From contig JBGSPX010000046.1 in assembly GCA_041738345.1 (NCBI GenBank), positions 50,221 through 114,220 of the forward strand: DNA of 64,000 nucleotides. The letters run 5' to 3'. This DNA is from Proteocatella sp041738345 (GTDB taxonomy: Bacteria; Bacillota; Clostridia; Peptostreptococcales; Filifactoraceae). Shown here one piece after another: positions 35,640 through 44,985 of this stretch (position 1 is its first letter; each line of letters begins with the position of its first letter). The position numbers and the translations under genes were made by a program. The notes under the pieces are model-generated. The model saw only the letters and a list, made by a program, of their open reading frames with translations. It was not told where the DNA came from and ran no database searches.

Positions 35640-37190
35640 GTGGAAAAAAATGATTACAATGAAATTACAAATGTCTACTCCAAAACTCTACCTATTTTAT
35701 ACAAAAGTATGTTAATAGGACTGATTGCGGGCATTGTTGTCGTTTTATATCGAATTGTACTATTTCATGCTGAACATATTTCATTTCAAATTTATGATTT
35801 TTTTAGAGTAAATATTAAATTAGTTCCATTTATGTTTTTGGGACTTGGAGTTCTTGGATATCTCGTAGGCGTTCTTATTTCAAAATTTCCTATGATTGGA
35901 GGAAGTGGTATTCCTCAGGTAAAAGGTATAATTATGGGTCATCTTCAAGGCAGCTGGTTTGGGACACTGGTTGCTAAGTTTATATGTGGTACACTAGGTA
36001 TTCTTGGCGGACTTTCACTTGGACGTGAAGGTCCTTCTATACAGCTTGGCGCTTGCATAGCTGAAGGGATGGGCGGTAAGATTTCTAAATCTAGAACTGA
36101 AAAAAAAATTCTTATAGCAAGTGGCGCTAGTGCTGGTCTTGCTGCTGCTTTTAATGCTCCTCTTGCAGGTACAATGTTTGCCCTTGAAGAAATTTTTAAA
36201 TATTTTTCGCCTATAATTTTAATCTCTACTATGGCATCGGCTATGATTGCAGACTTAGTATCTAAATCTATTTTTGGACTAAAACCTGTGTTTAATTTTG
36301 ACATAACTTCAAATATCCCTTTAAATGGCTACTGGCTTATTTGTCTTATGGGGGTTACACTTGGTCTATTGGGTGCTTTTTATAATTTTGCAACTTTAAA
36401 AACTCAAAAAATTTATAAAAGCATTTCTTTTTTGAGTCCTAAAACTAGACCTTTGATTGCATTTTTCTTTGCTGGAATTTTTGGGCTATTTTTCCCAATT
36501 GTGCTTGGTGGAGGTCACAAAATAATTGATGAAATAACTCCTTCTTATGGAATATATTTTTTAGTAGTTCTTCTTGCCATTAAATTTATCTTTTCTATGA
36601 TAAGTTTTGGTTCTGGAGCAGCTGGTGGTATATTTTTTCCACTGCTTGTAATGGGTGCTATTATTGGTGCTATTTTTGGAAATATAGCTACAAATTTTTT
36701 AGGTTTTGATAATGCTCTCTATTTTAATTTTATAATCTTAGCTATGGCAGGTTATTTTACAGCGATTGTAAGAGCCCCGATGACGGGAATTATTCTACTG
36801 GTTGAAATGACAGGTTCTTTTTCTCACCTACTTTCACTTTCTATTGTATGTATTATTGCCTATATTGTTGCTGATCTTTTAAATAGTGCCCCTATTTATG
36901 ATTCACTTTTAGATAATTTAATTCATAAATCAGATAAACCTAAGTTTGAGCCTTACAAAAAAATAACTATAGAAACGGTGGTTCATTATGGATCTTTTGC
37001 TGAAGGCAAAAGTCTTAAAGAACTTTCTATTCCAAAGGATTGTTTACTTGTTTCGATAAAAAGACATGGTGCGGATATAATACCAAATGGAAATTCAATT
37101 TTAAAAGCAGAAGATTATCTTATATTTCTAACGGATACTGATAAGGAAGCTTCTAGTCGAACAGTTATTGAAGATCTTACTGATTTATAA
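35640..37190 (+). CDS. ClC family chloride transporter with RCK_C domain
   Basis: A 516-residue ClC protein. It carries the three selectivity-filter sequences GGSGIPQVKG (about 87-96), GREGPSIQLGA (with the gating Glu, near 131) and GAAGGIFFPLLVMG (near 322). A C-terminal TrkA_C/RCK_C domain (about 430-505) ends the protein. The gating Glu suggests an H+/Cl- antiporter rather than a pure channel. GTG 35640 is 7 bases from AAAGGGG. It follows hemW by 25 bases and is probably cotranscribed with it. Confidence 0.94.
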   Translation: MEKNDYNEITNVYSKTLPILYKSMLIGLIAGIVVVLYRIVLFHAEHISFQIYDFFRVNIKLVPFMFLGLGVLGYLVGVLISKFPMIGGSGIPQVKGIIMGHLQGSWFGTLVAKFICGTLGILGGLSLGREGPSIQLGACIAEGMGGKISKSRTEKKILIASGASAGLAAAFNAPLAGTMFALEEIFKYFSPIILISTMASAMIADLVSKSIFGLKPVFNFDITSNIPLNGYWLICLMGVTLGLLGAFYNFATLKTQKIYKSISFLSPKTRPLIAFFFAGIFGLFFPIVLGGGHKIIDEITPSYGIYFLVVLLAIKFIFSMISFGSGAAGGIFFPLLVMGAIIGAIFGNIATNFLGFDNALYFNFIILAMAGYFTAIVRAPMTGIILLVEMTGSFSHLLSLSIVCIIAYIVADLLNSAPIYDSLLDNLIHKSDKPKFEPYKKITIETVVHYGSFAEGKSLKELSIPKDCLLVSIKRHGADIIPNGNSILKAEDYLIFLTDTDKEASSRTVIEDLTDL

Positions 37191-37203
37191 TATTAATCTA
37201 ATT

Positions 37204-37247
37204 AAAAAAGAATGTAAAGAGCTTATTGCTCTATACATTCTTTTTTT
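37204..37247. terminator. Bidirectional terminator between clC and MATE genes
   Basis: GAATGTA-AAGAGC pairs with GCTCT-ATACATTC, with six A on one side and seven T on the other. The MATE stop codon lies in the loop. Confidence 0.88.
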
Positions 37248-38620
37248 GATGATACTGTATTTGAAGTACAAAGTTTAGTTTCGGGCAAAGACCTAATACC
37301 AAAATAAAACCAAACTGCAGTTAATATAGCCGAAAGTCCGTCTGCAAAAGGTGCTGCATATAAAATTCCATTAAGTCCCCAAATTCTAGAAAATATAATT
37401 ATAGCCGGAATCAAAATTAAAACTTGCCTTGTTAGTGTCAGAAACATTGAAGAACGTGGTCTTCCAATAGCTTGAAAAAAATTCGACCCTAAGATTTGAA
37501 ATCCAATAAAAGGTAGGCATAAGAACCACACTTTTATTGCGGTACTCCCAAAGCTAATTAAATCCGTCTCATTATTAAATAATGAGACAATTTGAGAAGG
37601 GAAAGCCCTTGTTAATATCCATCCCAATGTAACAATTATCGTAGCTGAAATTATAGCTAATCTTTCAGCAGTTTTTATTCTATCATATTTTTTCGCTCCA
37701 AAATTAAAGCTTACAATCGGCTGCACGCCTTGGTTTAATCCAATAATAGGCATCAGTAAAATAGTCTGTACACTATTAACTACCCCCATTCCCGAAATAG
37801 CTATATCGCCTCCGTAAAGCATAAGGCTTTTGTTTAGGATAACATTAAGAAGACTGTTACTTATCTGCATCAAAAATCCAGGCATCCCAAGTGCAGTTAC
37901 TTCTGAAAAAACTACTTTTCTTATACTCATGTATTTTAATTGAATTCTGTGTTTGTGATTTTTATTTAAAAAATACCTCAAAATCCAAACCATTGAAATA
38001 AACTGCGATAATATAGTCGCAAGAGCAGCTCCTGCCATACCCATTTTAAATCCATATATAAATAATGGGTCAAGAATAATATTAGTTCCTGCTCCAACAA
38101 ACATAGTAATCATAGCCAGTTTGGGTTGTCCATCCGCTCTAAGAAAGCTGTTCATTCCAATACTTAAAACTTGAAATACTGCTCCAAAAAATATAACTCT
38201 CATATACGTCATTGCATATGGAAGTACCGTTTCACTTGCGCCAAAAATACGTAGCATAGGCGTTAAAAATACTTGCCCTAATACCATAAATATAACTCCA
38301 CTTATTAAAAGCATTGTAAAGGTATTTCCTAGCACTTCATCAGCTTCATCTGATTTTCCTTGACCTAATTTTATTGAGAATAAAGTGGCTCCTCCAACTC
38401 CAAATAAAATACCTATTGAAAGTAATATTATCATTATAGGAAATCCTATTGTTATCCCAGCCAGTCCATTAGATCCTAAATCTGCCGCATTTCCTATAAA
38501 GATACGGTCTACTATATTATACAATGCATTTACAACCATACCTACTATTGCTGGAATTGAAAATTTCATTAATAAGCTAGATATCTTTTCTGTTCCTAGT
38601 GGATTTACTTGTTCTATCAT
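37223..38620 (-). CDS. MATE family efflux transporter
   Basis: A 465-residue multidrug/organic-cation extruder of the MATE superfamily. It has twelve hydrophobic segments and two homologous halves (N-half MVVNALYNIVDRIFIGN near 30; C-half GLNQGVQPIVSFNFGAKKYDR near 290). It probably exports drugs in exchange for Na+ or H+. Its ATG overlaps the stop of the upstream marR gene by 4 bases, so it is translationally coupled to its regulator. The long palindrome in front of marR is the likely control point. Confidence 0.93.
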   Translation of the reverse strand: MIEQVNPLGTEKISSLLMKFSIPAIVGMVVNALYNIVDRIFIGNAADLGSNGLAGITIGFPIMIILLSIGILFGVGGATLFSIKLGQGKSDEADEVLGNTFTMLLISGVIFMVLGQVFLTPMLRIFGASETVLPYAMTYMRVIFFGAVFQVLSIGMNSFLRADGQPKLAMITMFVGAGTNIILDPLFIYGFKMGMAGAALATILSQFISMVWILRYFLNKNHKHRIQLKYMSIRKVVFSEVTALGMPGFLMQISNSLLNVILNKSLMLYGGDIAISGMGVVNSVQTILLMPIIGLNQGVQPIVSFNFGAKKYDRIKTAERLAIISATIIVTLGWILTRAFPSQIVSLFNNETDLISFGSTAIKVWFLCLPFIGFQILGSNFFQAIGRPRSSMFLTLTRQVLILIPAIIIFSRIWGLNGILYAAPFADGLSAILTAVWFYFGIRSLPETKLCTSNTVSSKKECIEQ

Positions 38621-39063
38621 TTATTCCTCCATCTCTCTTTAAAATCAGTTTCATCAATTTTTTCTACCATATTTTCTAAAATTTCAAACATAATATTTAC
38701 CGACTTCTCATCCATACCTTGTGTCAAAAATTCAGTCCAATCATCTAATAAGTTTTGAATAATGTTTTCATTATCAAAAGCATATTTTGTTAAAAAAATT
38801 TTATTTGCTCTCTTATCCGCTGAATCTTTTTCTTTTACGATATATCCCTTTTCAAGCAAAGCCTGTACTGCTCTTGCTGTAGAAGCTTTATCTATACTAA
38901 TATAGGATGATAAAGCTTCTTGAGATGCTCCATCATGACTAAATAGACACATTAATATTGGTATTTCTGAAGCCGTTATGTTTAATGGTTTAAGCACCAT
39001 ATTAAGATATACTTGATTTTTTCTATAAAGAATAGATACTAATCTTCCAATACTTCGTTCCAT
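38617..39063 (-). CDS. MarR family transcriptional regulator
   Basis: A 148-residue winged-helix protein with the MarR core: LNITASEIPILMCLFSHDGASQEALSSYISIDKASTARAVQALLEKGYIVKEKDSADKRANKIFLT, covering the recognition helix and beta wing. MarR proteins repress their own promoter and neighbouring efflux genes until a drug or phenolic ligand binds. This one is coupled to the MATE gene, and its own start is preceded by GGAGGATAAT. The operator palindrome covers its promoter. Confidence 0.94.
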   Translation of the reverse strand: MERSIGRLVSILYRKNQVYLNMVLKPLNITASEIPILMCLFSHDGASQEALSSYISIDKASTARAVQALLEKGYIVKEKDSADKRANKIFLTKYAFDNENIIQNLLDDWTEFLTQGMDEKSVNIMFEILENMVEKIDETDFKERWRNK

Positions 39064-39080
39064 AAATTATCCTCCTACTT

Positions 39081-39135
39081 TTAGTTGACTTGACAACCAT
39101 TATTGTACCAAATAATAGTTGTCAAGTCAACTAAA
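39081..39135 (-). promoter_or_regulatory. Promoter and long operator palindrome of marR-MATE
   Basis: Arms TTAGTTGACTTGACAAC plus ATTATT are mirrored by AATAAT plus GTTGTCAAGTCAACTAA, with one mismatch per arm of 24 bases and a 6-base centre. A sigma-A promoter lies inside it on the minus strand: TTGACT (39125-39130), 17 bases, TACAAT (39102-39107). A symmetric operator over both promoter elements strongly suggests repression by the MarR protein encoded just downstream. Confidence 0.88.
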
Positions 39136-39180
39136 AAACCTAAAGTAATGAACTTTATTAGTTACATTGCTTTAGGTTTA
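39132..39180 (-). terminator. Terminator of the M3 peptidase gene
   Basis: AAACCTAAAGCAATG pairs with CATTACTTTAGGTTT (15 pairs) around a 14-base loop, followed by T on the minus strand. It separates the peptidase gene from the marR-MATE promoter; the U-tract abuts the operator. Confidence 0.85.
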
Positions 39181-39189
39181 AATAAAAAA

Positions 39190-40881
39190 TTAAAGTTTTA
39201 AATCATCTATTGAGTTCATATAGTTCTTTATTTCGTCTACCACACTGCTTACACAACCATCTTCAAATGGAGATTTAAGTCTAGCTTCTTTTACAATTTC
39301 AAGAAATGATTTCGTTCCCCCTATGTTGCATATTCTGAGGTAGTCTTGCCAAGCCTCTTCTCTGTTATGTTCCATTTTTTGCCAAAACTGAAGTGCGCAT
39401 ATTTGAGCCAAAGTATAGTCTATATAATAAAATGGATTCTTAAATATATGACCTTGTTTAAGCCACCAGTTTCCTTTTTCTAAATAGTCACAGCCACCAT
39501 AATTTTTATGAGGTTGATATTTTTTTTCAAGCTCTCTCCACGCCTTTTTTCTCTCTTCTACGCTCATTTGTGGATTTTCATATATAACATGTTGAAACTC
39601 ATCCACAAGTACTCCATATGGAAGAAATTTTATAGTACTCCCCATATGTGAGTATTTATATTTAGGCGTATCTTCCTTAAAAAATAACTCCATCCAAGGA
39701 TAGGTAATGAACTCCATACTCATCGAATGAATTTCACAACTTTCATAAGTTGGAAAGTTGAGTTCTGGAATTTCTATCCATCTTGATTGATATACTTGAA
39801 ATGCATGTCCTGCTTCATGTGTAAGTACATCTATATCTGCATCTGTTGAGTTGAAATTAGAAAATATAAATGGTGCTTTATATTCTGGAATATAAGTACA
39901 GTATCCACCAGAGCCTTTTCCTTTTTTCGTTTCTAAATCCATAAGCTCATGTGTTATCATAAATTCAAAAAATTCTTTAGTCTCTTTTGAAAGTTCTGAG
40001 TACATCTTTATCCCATTTTGAACTATAAATTTCGAATCCCCTTTAGGCTCTGGATTCCCACTTTCAAATTCGTAATTTTCATCAAAATACCTTAAAGATT
40101 CTAGATTTAGCCTTTTTTGTTGTCTTTTATATAGTTCTCCTGCAAAAGGTACAATATACTGTAATATCTGTTTTCTATAATTTGCAACCATATCTGCATT
40201 ATAGTCTGTACGTAGCATCCTTATATATCCTAGCTCTATAAAATTCTCATACCCAAGTTTTTTTGCCATTTTATCTCTTAACTTCACAAGCTTATCAAAA
40301 ATTTCATCAAACTGAGCTTCATTTTGTTCAAAAAAATTATAATATGCGTTTGATGCAGCTTCTCTTATACTTCTATCTTTAGAAATCATAAATGGTCCCA
40401 TGCCTGAAAGATTTCGCTCTTGCCCCTCAAACATTATCTTTGCTGAAGCTAAAAGTCTTGTGTACTCTGATGCTAGTTTATTTTCTTCCTTTAATTCCTC
40501 TATTATTTCTTTAGAAAATGATTTCAAAGAATACTCTGCTATTTTTAAAAACTGCTTTCCAAAATCTTTTTCTAACGACTTTCTGTGTTCTGATTCCACT
40601 AATATTTTATAAAATTTAGAATCCAAAGCTTCATATTCTGGCGATATGTCGTCCCAATAAGTTTTCTCTTCTTTATAAAACGCATCTTCTGTATTTATGC
40701 TGTACCTTATGCTAACCAAAGTATTCATACTTTGAATATGGTTTCTTAAAGCATTGATTTCCGCTATATGCGTTTTCAAACTTTCATAACTGCAATCTGT
40801 CATATTCACAATCAATTCTAAAAATTTTACTTTGATGTCCTCATATTTCGGCCTTTTATACTCAAATTCAGTAAATTTCAT
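39190..40881 (-). CDS. M3 family oligoendopeptidase
   Basis: A 563-residue zinc peptidase with the HEAGHAFQVYQS motif (about residue 364-375; His, Glu, His) and a downstream Glu in YPTYESCEIHSMSMEF that gives the third zinc ligand. The rest is the helical M3 bowl that limits substrates to short peptides. It would act in the cytoplasm on imported peptides. It is monocistronic with its own terminator; the promoter region is shared with the divergent sensor kinase. Confidence 0.94.
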   Translation of the reverse strand: MKFTEFEYKRPKYEDIKVKFLELIVNMTDCSYESLKTHIAEINALRNHIQSMNTLVSIRYSINTEDAFYKEEKTYWDDISPEYEALDSKFYKILVESEHRKSLEKDFGKQFLKIAEYSLKSFSKEIIEELKEENKLASEYTRLLASAKIMFEGQERNLSGMGPFMISKDRSIREAASNAYYNFFEQNEAQFDEIFDKLVKLRDKMAKKLGYENFIELGYIRMLRTDYNADMVANYRKQILQYIVPFAGELYKRQQKRLNLESLRYFDENYEFESGNPEPKGDSKFIVQNGIKMYSELSKETKEFFEFMITHELMDLETKKGKGSGGYCTYIPEYKAPFIFSNFNSTDADIDVLTHEAGHAFQVYQSRWIEIPELNFPTYESCEIHSMSMEFITYPWMELFFKEDTPKYKYSHMGSTIKFLPYGVLVDEFQHVIYENPQMSVEERKKAWRELEKKYQPHKNYGGCDYLEKGNWWLKQGHIFKNPFYYIDYTLAQICALQFWQKMEHNREEAWQDYLRICNIGGTKSFLEIVKEARLKSPFEDGCVSSVVDEIKNYMNSIDDLKL

Positions 40882-40999
40882 TGTTTTACCTCCTAATATT
40901 TTTGGTATCTATATAGTATATTATACTACAAATTTTACTTTATATCTCTTACAAAAAATGATACAATGAGAACATATATCGCTGAGCGGAGGTGTGTTT

Positions 41000-43069
41000 T
41001 TGAAAAATAAACGAGTATCTCTTATATCTGCCATCATTGCAACTGTGCTTATTCTAAATCTTGTAATAATAAGCATATTTATAGCATTTAATCAATTTTC
41101 ATACAACTCTCTTGCAAAAAAACAAAGCGATAAACTCTTATCGCTCTTATATGAGCGTACAGAGCTTTATTTTAATGAGCTTTTAAATGATGCATCTTCT
41201 TTTAATCAGCTTTTTTGCGATCAAATAATGTATGAAAAATTATTTTTACATAATGATTTATCTAAACTAGAAAAATATTCATACTACACTGTCAAAAATA
41301 TAAAAAATAGATACCCACAAATAAGTGTGGTTAGCTATGCTGATGAATCAGGAAGATATCTAGGTTTTAGAATTAACCCCGATAAAAGTGTTAATCTTAT
41401 GTTGCAAGATTCGCGAAATAAAAACAAGCTAACAATTTATGCTTCTGATAATATAAATTCTGATATTTTAGCTGTTTATGAAGATTACCTACCTCAGGTT
41501 AGGCCTTGGTATGCTCCTGCTAAACAAAATAACATAACTCAATGGTCTGATGTATATGTTAATTATGATGAGATTATGAATCTAACCGTTTCAGTTATGA
41601 CTCCTATTTTTAACAACGATAAATTTTATGGAGTTATAGGTTCAGATGTTTCTCTAAATCTTATAAATTCGTATTTAAAAAATGATAAGGAAATTGGAAA
41701 TGGTGTAATCTATATAGTAGATAAAGATAATAACATTTTAGCGCATTCTGGAGATGATAGTTATATAAGTGTATCTGAAGGTTCACCTCCTACCTACAAT
41801 CTTATGTCTGCACTAGATGTTGATAATCCAATTATATCATCTAGTATGCAAAATATAGTCTCCAACAACATATCTAATTCAAATTTTTCTTTTTCTTTAG
41901 GAAACAAGGATTATTATGGATTTGTTGGTCAGTTTGATAAACCTGATAATTTAGGACTTCGTGCCATAATTGCTATTCCAGAATCAGATTTATTATCTAA
42001 TATAAGAATACAACAAATCCAATCTCTTATTACGGTTCTTATCGTAGTGCTTTTAAGTATACTTTTAGGAATCTGGGTTTTAACACTACTAATACAACCC
42101 ATTCAAAAAGCTACCCATGCCGCTAAAGCACTTTCTAATGGTGATTTTTCAATCACACTTGATGAAGGTAGCTTCAAGCTTTATGAAACTCAAGAACTAG
42201 TCAATTCTTTTAATCATATGGCATCTGAACTCAAATCAGCATTTTCTACAATAAAAGAAAATGAACTTATGCTTGAAAGTAAAGTTAATCAAAAAACAAC
42301 TGAACTTCAAAAAACTTATGATGAGCTTTTAGAAAGAGAAAAACTTGCATCCCTCGGGGGACTTGTTGCAGGGATATCACATGAAATAAATACTCCACTT
42401 GGAGTTGCCGTTTCTGCGTGTTCTTATCTTGAAAGACAAAATGAATCTTTATATAATACTCTTATTCATGGAAAATTATCTAAAGAAAACCTTATGAATT
42501 ATTTAGAATCTACCGAAGAAAGTATGAATATTATTGATATAAATCTTTCTAGAGCCGCGGAACTCATAAGCAGTTTTAAACAAATATCTGTAAACCAATC
42601 TGGCTCTGTGCATACAAGATTCCTAGTGAAAGATTATTTCGAGTCAATATTCCTTACATTAAAGCATGAATACAAAAATAAGCCTTTTGAATATAATATA
42701 AATTGTGATGAAGCTCTTGAAATCTATAGTTATCCAGGTGCAATCTCACAAATTTTTACAAATCTCATAATGAACTCTTTAAAACATGGATTTAAAGATG
42801 ATCATATACTATCTATAAATATTAATGTAGAAAGTGATGATAACTGGGTAACTATGAATTATATAGATAATGGCAGCGGTATTTCTGCTGAACATATAAA
42901 ACATATTTTTGAACCATTTTTCACTACAAAGCGAAATGATGGTGGTAGTGGTCTTGGACTCAGTATAGTATATAATATTGTAACTGCTACTTTAGGCGGA
43001 ACGATCACTTGTGAAAGTGAATTAAATAAAGGTGTTTCATTCACCATAAGAATACCAAAATCAGTTTAG
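41000..43069 (+). CDS. Sensor histidine kinase with dCache and HAMP domains
   Basis: A 689-residue membrane kinase. TTG 41000 is 6 bases after GGAGGT; the GTG at 40994 overlaps that site and is less likely. Domains are membrane segment 1 (about 8-30), an extracellular dCache domain (35-330) with LPQVRPWYAPAKQ, and membrane segment 2 (about 335-360). HAMP (360-415), a His box GISHEINTPLG with His near 460, an N box NLIMNSLKHGF, a G1 box DNGSGI and a G2 box GSGLGLSIVY follow. The REC-HD-GYP gene starts 14 bases after it and is its likely partner. Confidence 0.94.
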   Translation: MKNKRVSLISAIIATVLILNLVIISIFIAFNQFSYNSLAKKQSDKLLSLLYERTELYFNELLNDASSFNQLFCDQIMYEKLFLHNDLSKLEKYSYYTVKNIKNRYPQISVVSYADESGRYLGFRINPDKSVNLMLQDSRNKNKLTIYASDNINSDILAVYEDYLPQVRPWYAPAKQNNITQWSDVYVNYDEIMNLTVSVMTPIFNNDKFYGVIGSDVSLNLINSYLKNDKEIGNGVIYIVDKDNNILAHSGDDSYISVSEGSPPTYNLMSALDVDNPIISSSMQNIVSNNISNSNFSFSLGNKDYYGFVGQFDKPDNLGLRAIIAIPESDLLSNIRIQQIQSLITVLIVVLLSILLGIWVLTLLIQPIQKATHAAKALSNGDFSITLDEGSFKLYETQELVNSFNHMASELKSAFSTIKENELMLESKVNQKTTELQKTYDELLEREKLASLGGLVAGISHEINTPLGVAVSACSYLERQNESLYNTLIHGKLSKENLMNYLESTEESMNIIDINLSRAAELISSFKQISVNQSGSVHTRFLVKDYFESIFLTLKHEYKNKPFEYNINCDEALEIYSYPGAISQIFTNLIMNSLKHGFKDDHILSININVESDDNWVTMNYIDNGSGISAEHIKHIFEPFFTTKRNDGGSGLGLSIVYNIVTATLGGTITCESELNKGVSFTIRIPKSV

Positions 43070-43083
43070 AAAGGGTGCTTAGT

Positions 43084-44658
43084 ATGAAAAAATGGGATTT
43101 AAGTAAAATGGAAATAGATTTTTTAGACAATGATATTTCAGAAAATGAGGTTGTTTTGGATAAAAAATTGCCTCCATATAAAGTGCTAATTGCAGATGAT
43201 GACGAAGAAGTTCACAAGGTATCAAACCTTATCCTTAGGGATTTTGAATTTGAAGGCAGAAGCATTGAAATTTTGCACGCTTATACAGGACAAGAAACGC
43301 TTGAAATCTGTCAAGCAAACACTGATATTGCCATCTTATTTTTGGATGTCGTTATGGAAAGTAATCATAGTGGACTTCATGTGGTAAAAACTCTACGTGA
43401 GGACTTTGGAAATAATATAATAAGAATAATCCTTAGAACCGGTCAGCCTGGCCAAGCTCCTGAAGATGAAGTTATAAAGAAATATGACATAAATGACTAC
43501 AGACTAAAAACGGAACTTACGATGAAAAGACTCAATACTACACTCTATACCGCACTTAGAAATTATCGTGATTTAATAAATATTGAAAACCACAGAAAAG
43601 GCCTTCAGCAAATTATCGAAACTTCGGCAAGACTATTTAGACATAATACGTTAAATGATTTTTTAAAAAGTATTCTTGATGAACTTTCAAATTTTCAACA
43701 GGAAAACCATTCCATGGTATATGTAAGAGAAGAATCATCAAGTTTATCTGACGGTTTCGTAACTATTGAGCATGAGAATAAACATAGAGTAGTTGCTGCT
43801 ACTGGTAAATATCATGATTTTGTAGGCAAAGAAATAGATGAACTTCCAAATTATTTTGAAATACAAACTGTAATAGGTAAGACCAAAAATAATGGACAAA
43901 TAATTCACCCTCTAAGTTCTGGATTTATAGTTGAAAGTCTTGGCAAAAGTGGGCTTAATAATTTTATATTTATAGAGGGTGCTAACGAAGACTTCAATTT
44001 TGATTTAATTAAGATATTCCTTTCAAACTTCTCAATTGCACTAGATAACTATATAATGAATAATATGCTTCAAACTACTCAAAAAGAAATTATTTATGCA
44101 CTTGGAGAAACAATCGAAAGCCACTTTGAAGAAACAGGAAGTCATGTACGACGAGTTACTAGAATGATGTACAATTTTGCTATTTGTAATAATTTATCAT
44201 ATACTGAGGCTGAAATGCTTAAACTTGCAAGTACCATGCACGATTTAGGGAAAATAGCTATATCTGAAAGTATTCTAAAAAAGCCAGGTAAGCTAACAGC
44301 TGAAGAATTTGAGGTTATAAAAACTCATACTGATCACGGATATAGAATTTTAAATAATTCTGATCTTCCAGTACTTCGACTAGCTGCTGAGATTGCATAT
44401 TCTCACCATGAAAAATTTGATGGTTCTGGATATCCTAAAGGAGTCTCCGGTCTTGAGATTCCTACATCAGCAAGAATGATGGCCATAATCGATGTATTTG
44501 ATGCTTTGACTCATAAAAGAGTATACAAAGATGCTATGAATATACCTGATGCTATAGCATATCTAAATTCTGAAAAAGGAAAACATTTCGATCCTAATTT
44601 AGTGGATTTATTTATTGAAAATTTAGATGATATTTTAAAGGATATCCAAGATCTCTAG
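43084..44658 (+). CDS. Response regulator with DUF3369 and HD-GYP output domains
   Basis: A 524-residue three-domain protein. It has a receiver domain (about 30-165) with the phospho-acceptor Asp near 87 in AILFLDVVMES and an acidic pocket IADDDEE. A DUF3369 sensor-like domain (about 170-330) and an HD-GYP phosphodiesterase (about 340-515) with HDLGK near 386 and HHEKFDGSGYPKG follow. Phosphorylation by the adjacent kinase should change c-di-GMP hydrolysis. ATG 43084 is chosen over GTG 43075, which lies within the AAAGGGTG site. A terminator follows directly. Confidence 0.94.
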   Translation: MKKWDLSKMEIDFLDNDISENEVVLDKKLPPYKVLIADDDEEVHKVSNLILRDFEFEGRSIEILHAYTGQETLEICQANTDIAILFLDVVMESNHSGLHVVKTLREDFGNNIIRIILRTGQPGQAPEDEVIKKYDINDYRLKTELTMKRLNTTLYTALRNYRDLINIENHRKGLQQIIETSARLFRHNTLNDFLKSILDELSNFQQENHSMVYVREESSSLSDGFVTIEHENKHRVVAATGKYHDFVGKEIDELPNYFEIQTVIGKTKNNGQIIHPLSSGFIVESLGKSGLNNFIFIEGANEDFNFDLIKIFLSNFSIALDNYIMNNMLQTTQKEIIYALGETIESHFEETGSHVRRVTRMMYNFAICNNLSYTEAEMLKLASTMHDLGKIAISESILKKPGKLTAEEFEVIKTHTDHGYRILNNSDLPVLRLAAEIAYSHHEKFDGSGYPKGVSGLEIPTSARMMAIIDVFDALTHKRVYKDAMNIPDAIAYLNSEKGKHFDPNLVDLFIENLDDILKDIQDL

Positions 44659-44686
44659 TCTTTTGACTAGAGATTTCTTTTTGTAA
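44651..44686 (+). terminator. Terminator of kinase/HD-GYP operon
   Basis: CTCTAGTC pairs with GACTAGAG around a TTTT loop, then ATTTCTTTTT. It begins inside the HD-GYP stop region. Confidence 0.9.
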
Positions 44687-44749
44687 CTTTATCACATAAA
44701 TATATCTATTATTTTTGTATAATTTATTTTATGAAGTGAGGTGAAATTT

Positions 44750-44962
44750 TTGAAAAAAGCTATTGTAGCTAAAAATAAATGTGTGGCATGTGGTGTATGT
44801 AGCGCTAAATGTCCTAAAAATGCTATCTCTATTTTTAAAGGTATTACTGCAGTTGTAGATATCGATAAATGTATAGGATGTAATCTTTGTAACAAAGCCT
44901 GTCCTGCAAACGCAATCTCTACTAGTATTTTAAATGATAAGAATACAGATATTTCAGCTTAA
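44750..44962 (+). CDS. 2[4Fe-4S] ferredoxin
   Basis: A 70-residue clostridial-type ferredoxin with two cluster motifs, CVACGVCSAKCPKNAI and CIGCNLCNKACPANAI. The start is TTG 44750, 7 bases after GAGGTG; a GTG at 44741 within that site is the alternative. It carries low-potential electrons. The next gene, a NapH-like membrane iron-sulfur protein, begins 23 bases later, so the two are probably cotranscribed and could exchange electrons. Confidence 0.93.
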   Translation: MKKAIVAKNKCVACGVCSAKCPKNAISIFKGITAVVDIDKCIGCNLCNKACPANAISTSILNDKNTDISA

Positions 44963-44985
44963 TACAACTACGGAGGATTTATATT

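Noticed and set aside
40914..40928. 15-base palindrome TAGTATATTATACTA in the M3 peptidase/kinase divergent region.
   Set aside because: AT-rich and short; it may simply be a -10 element, and no regulator nearby explains it.
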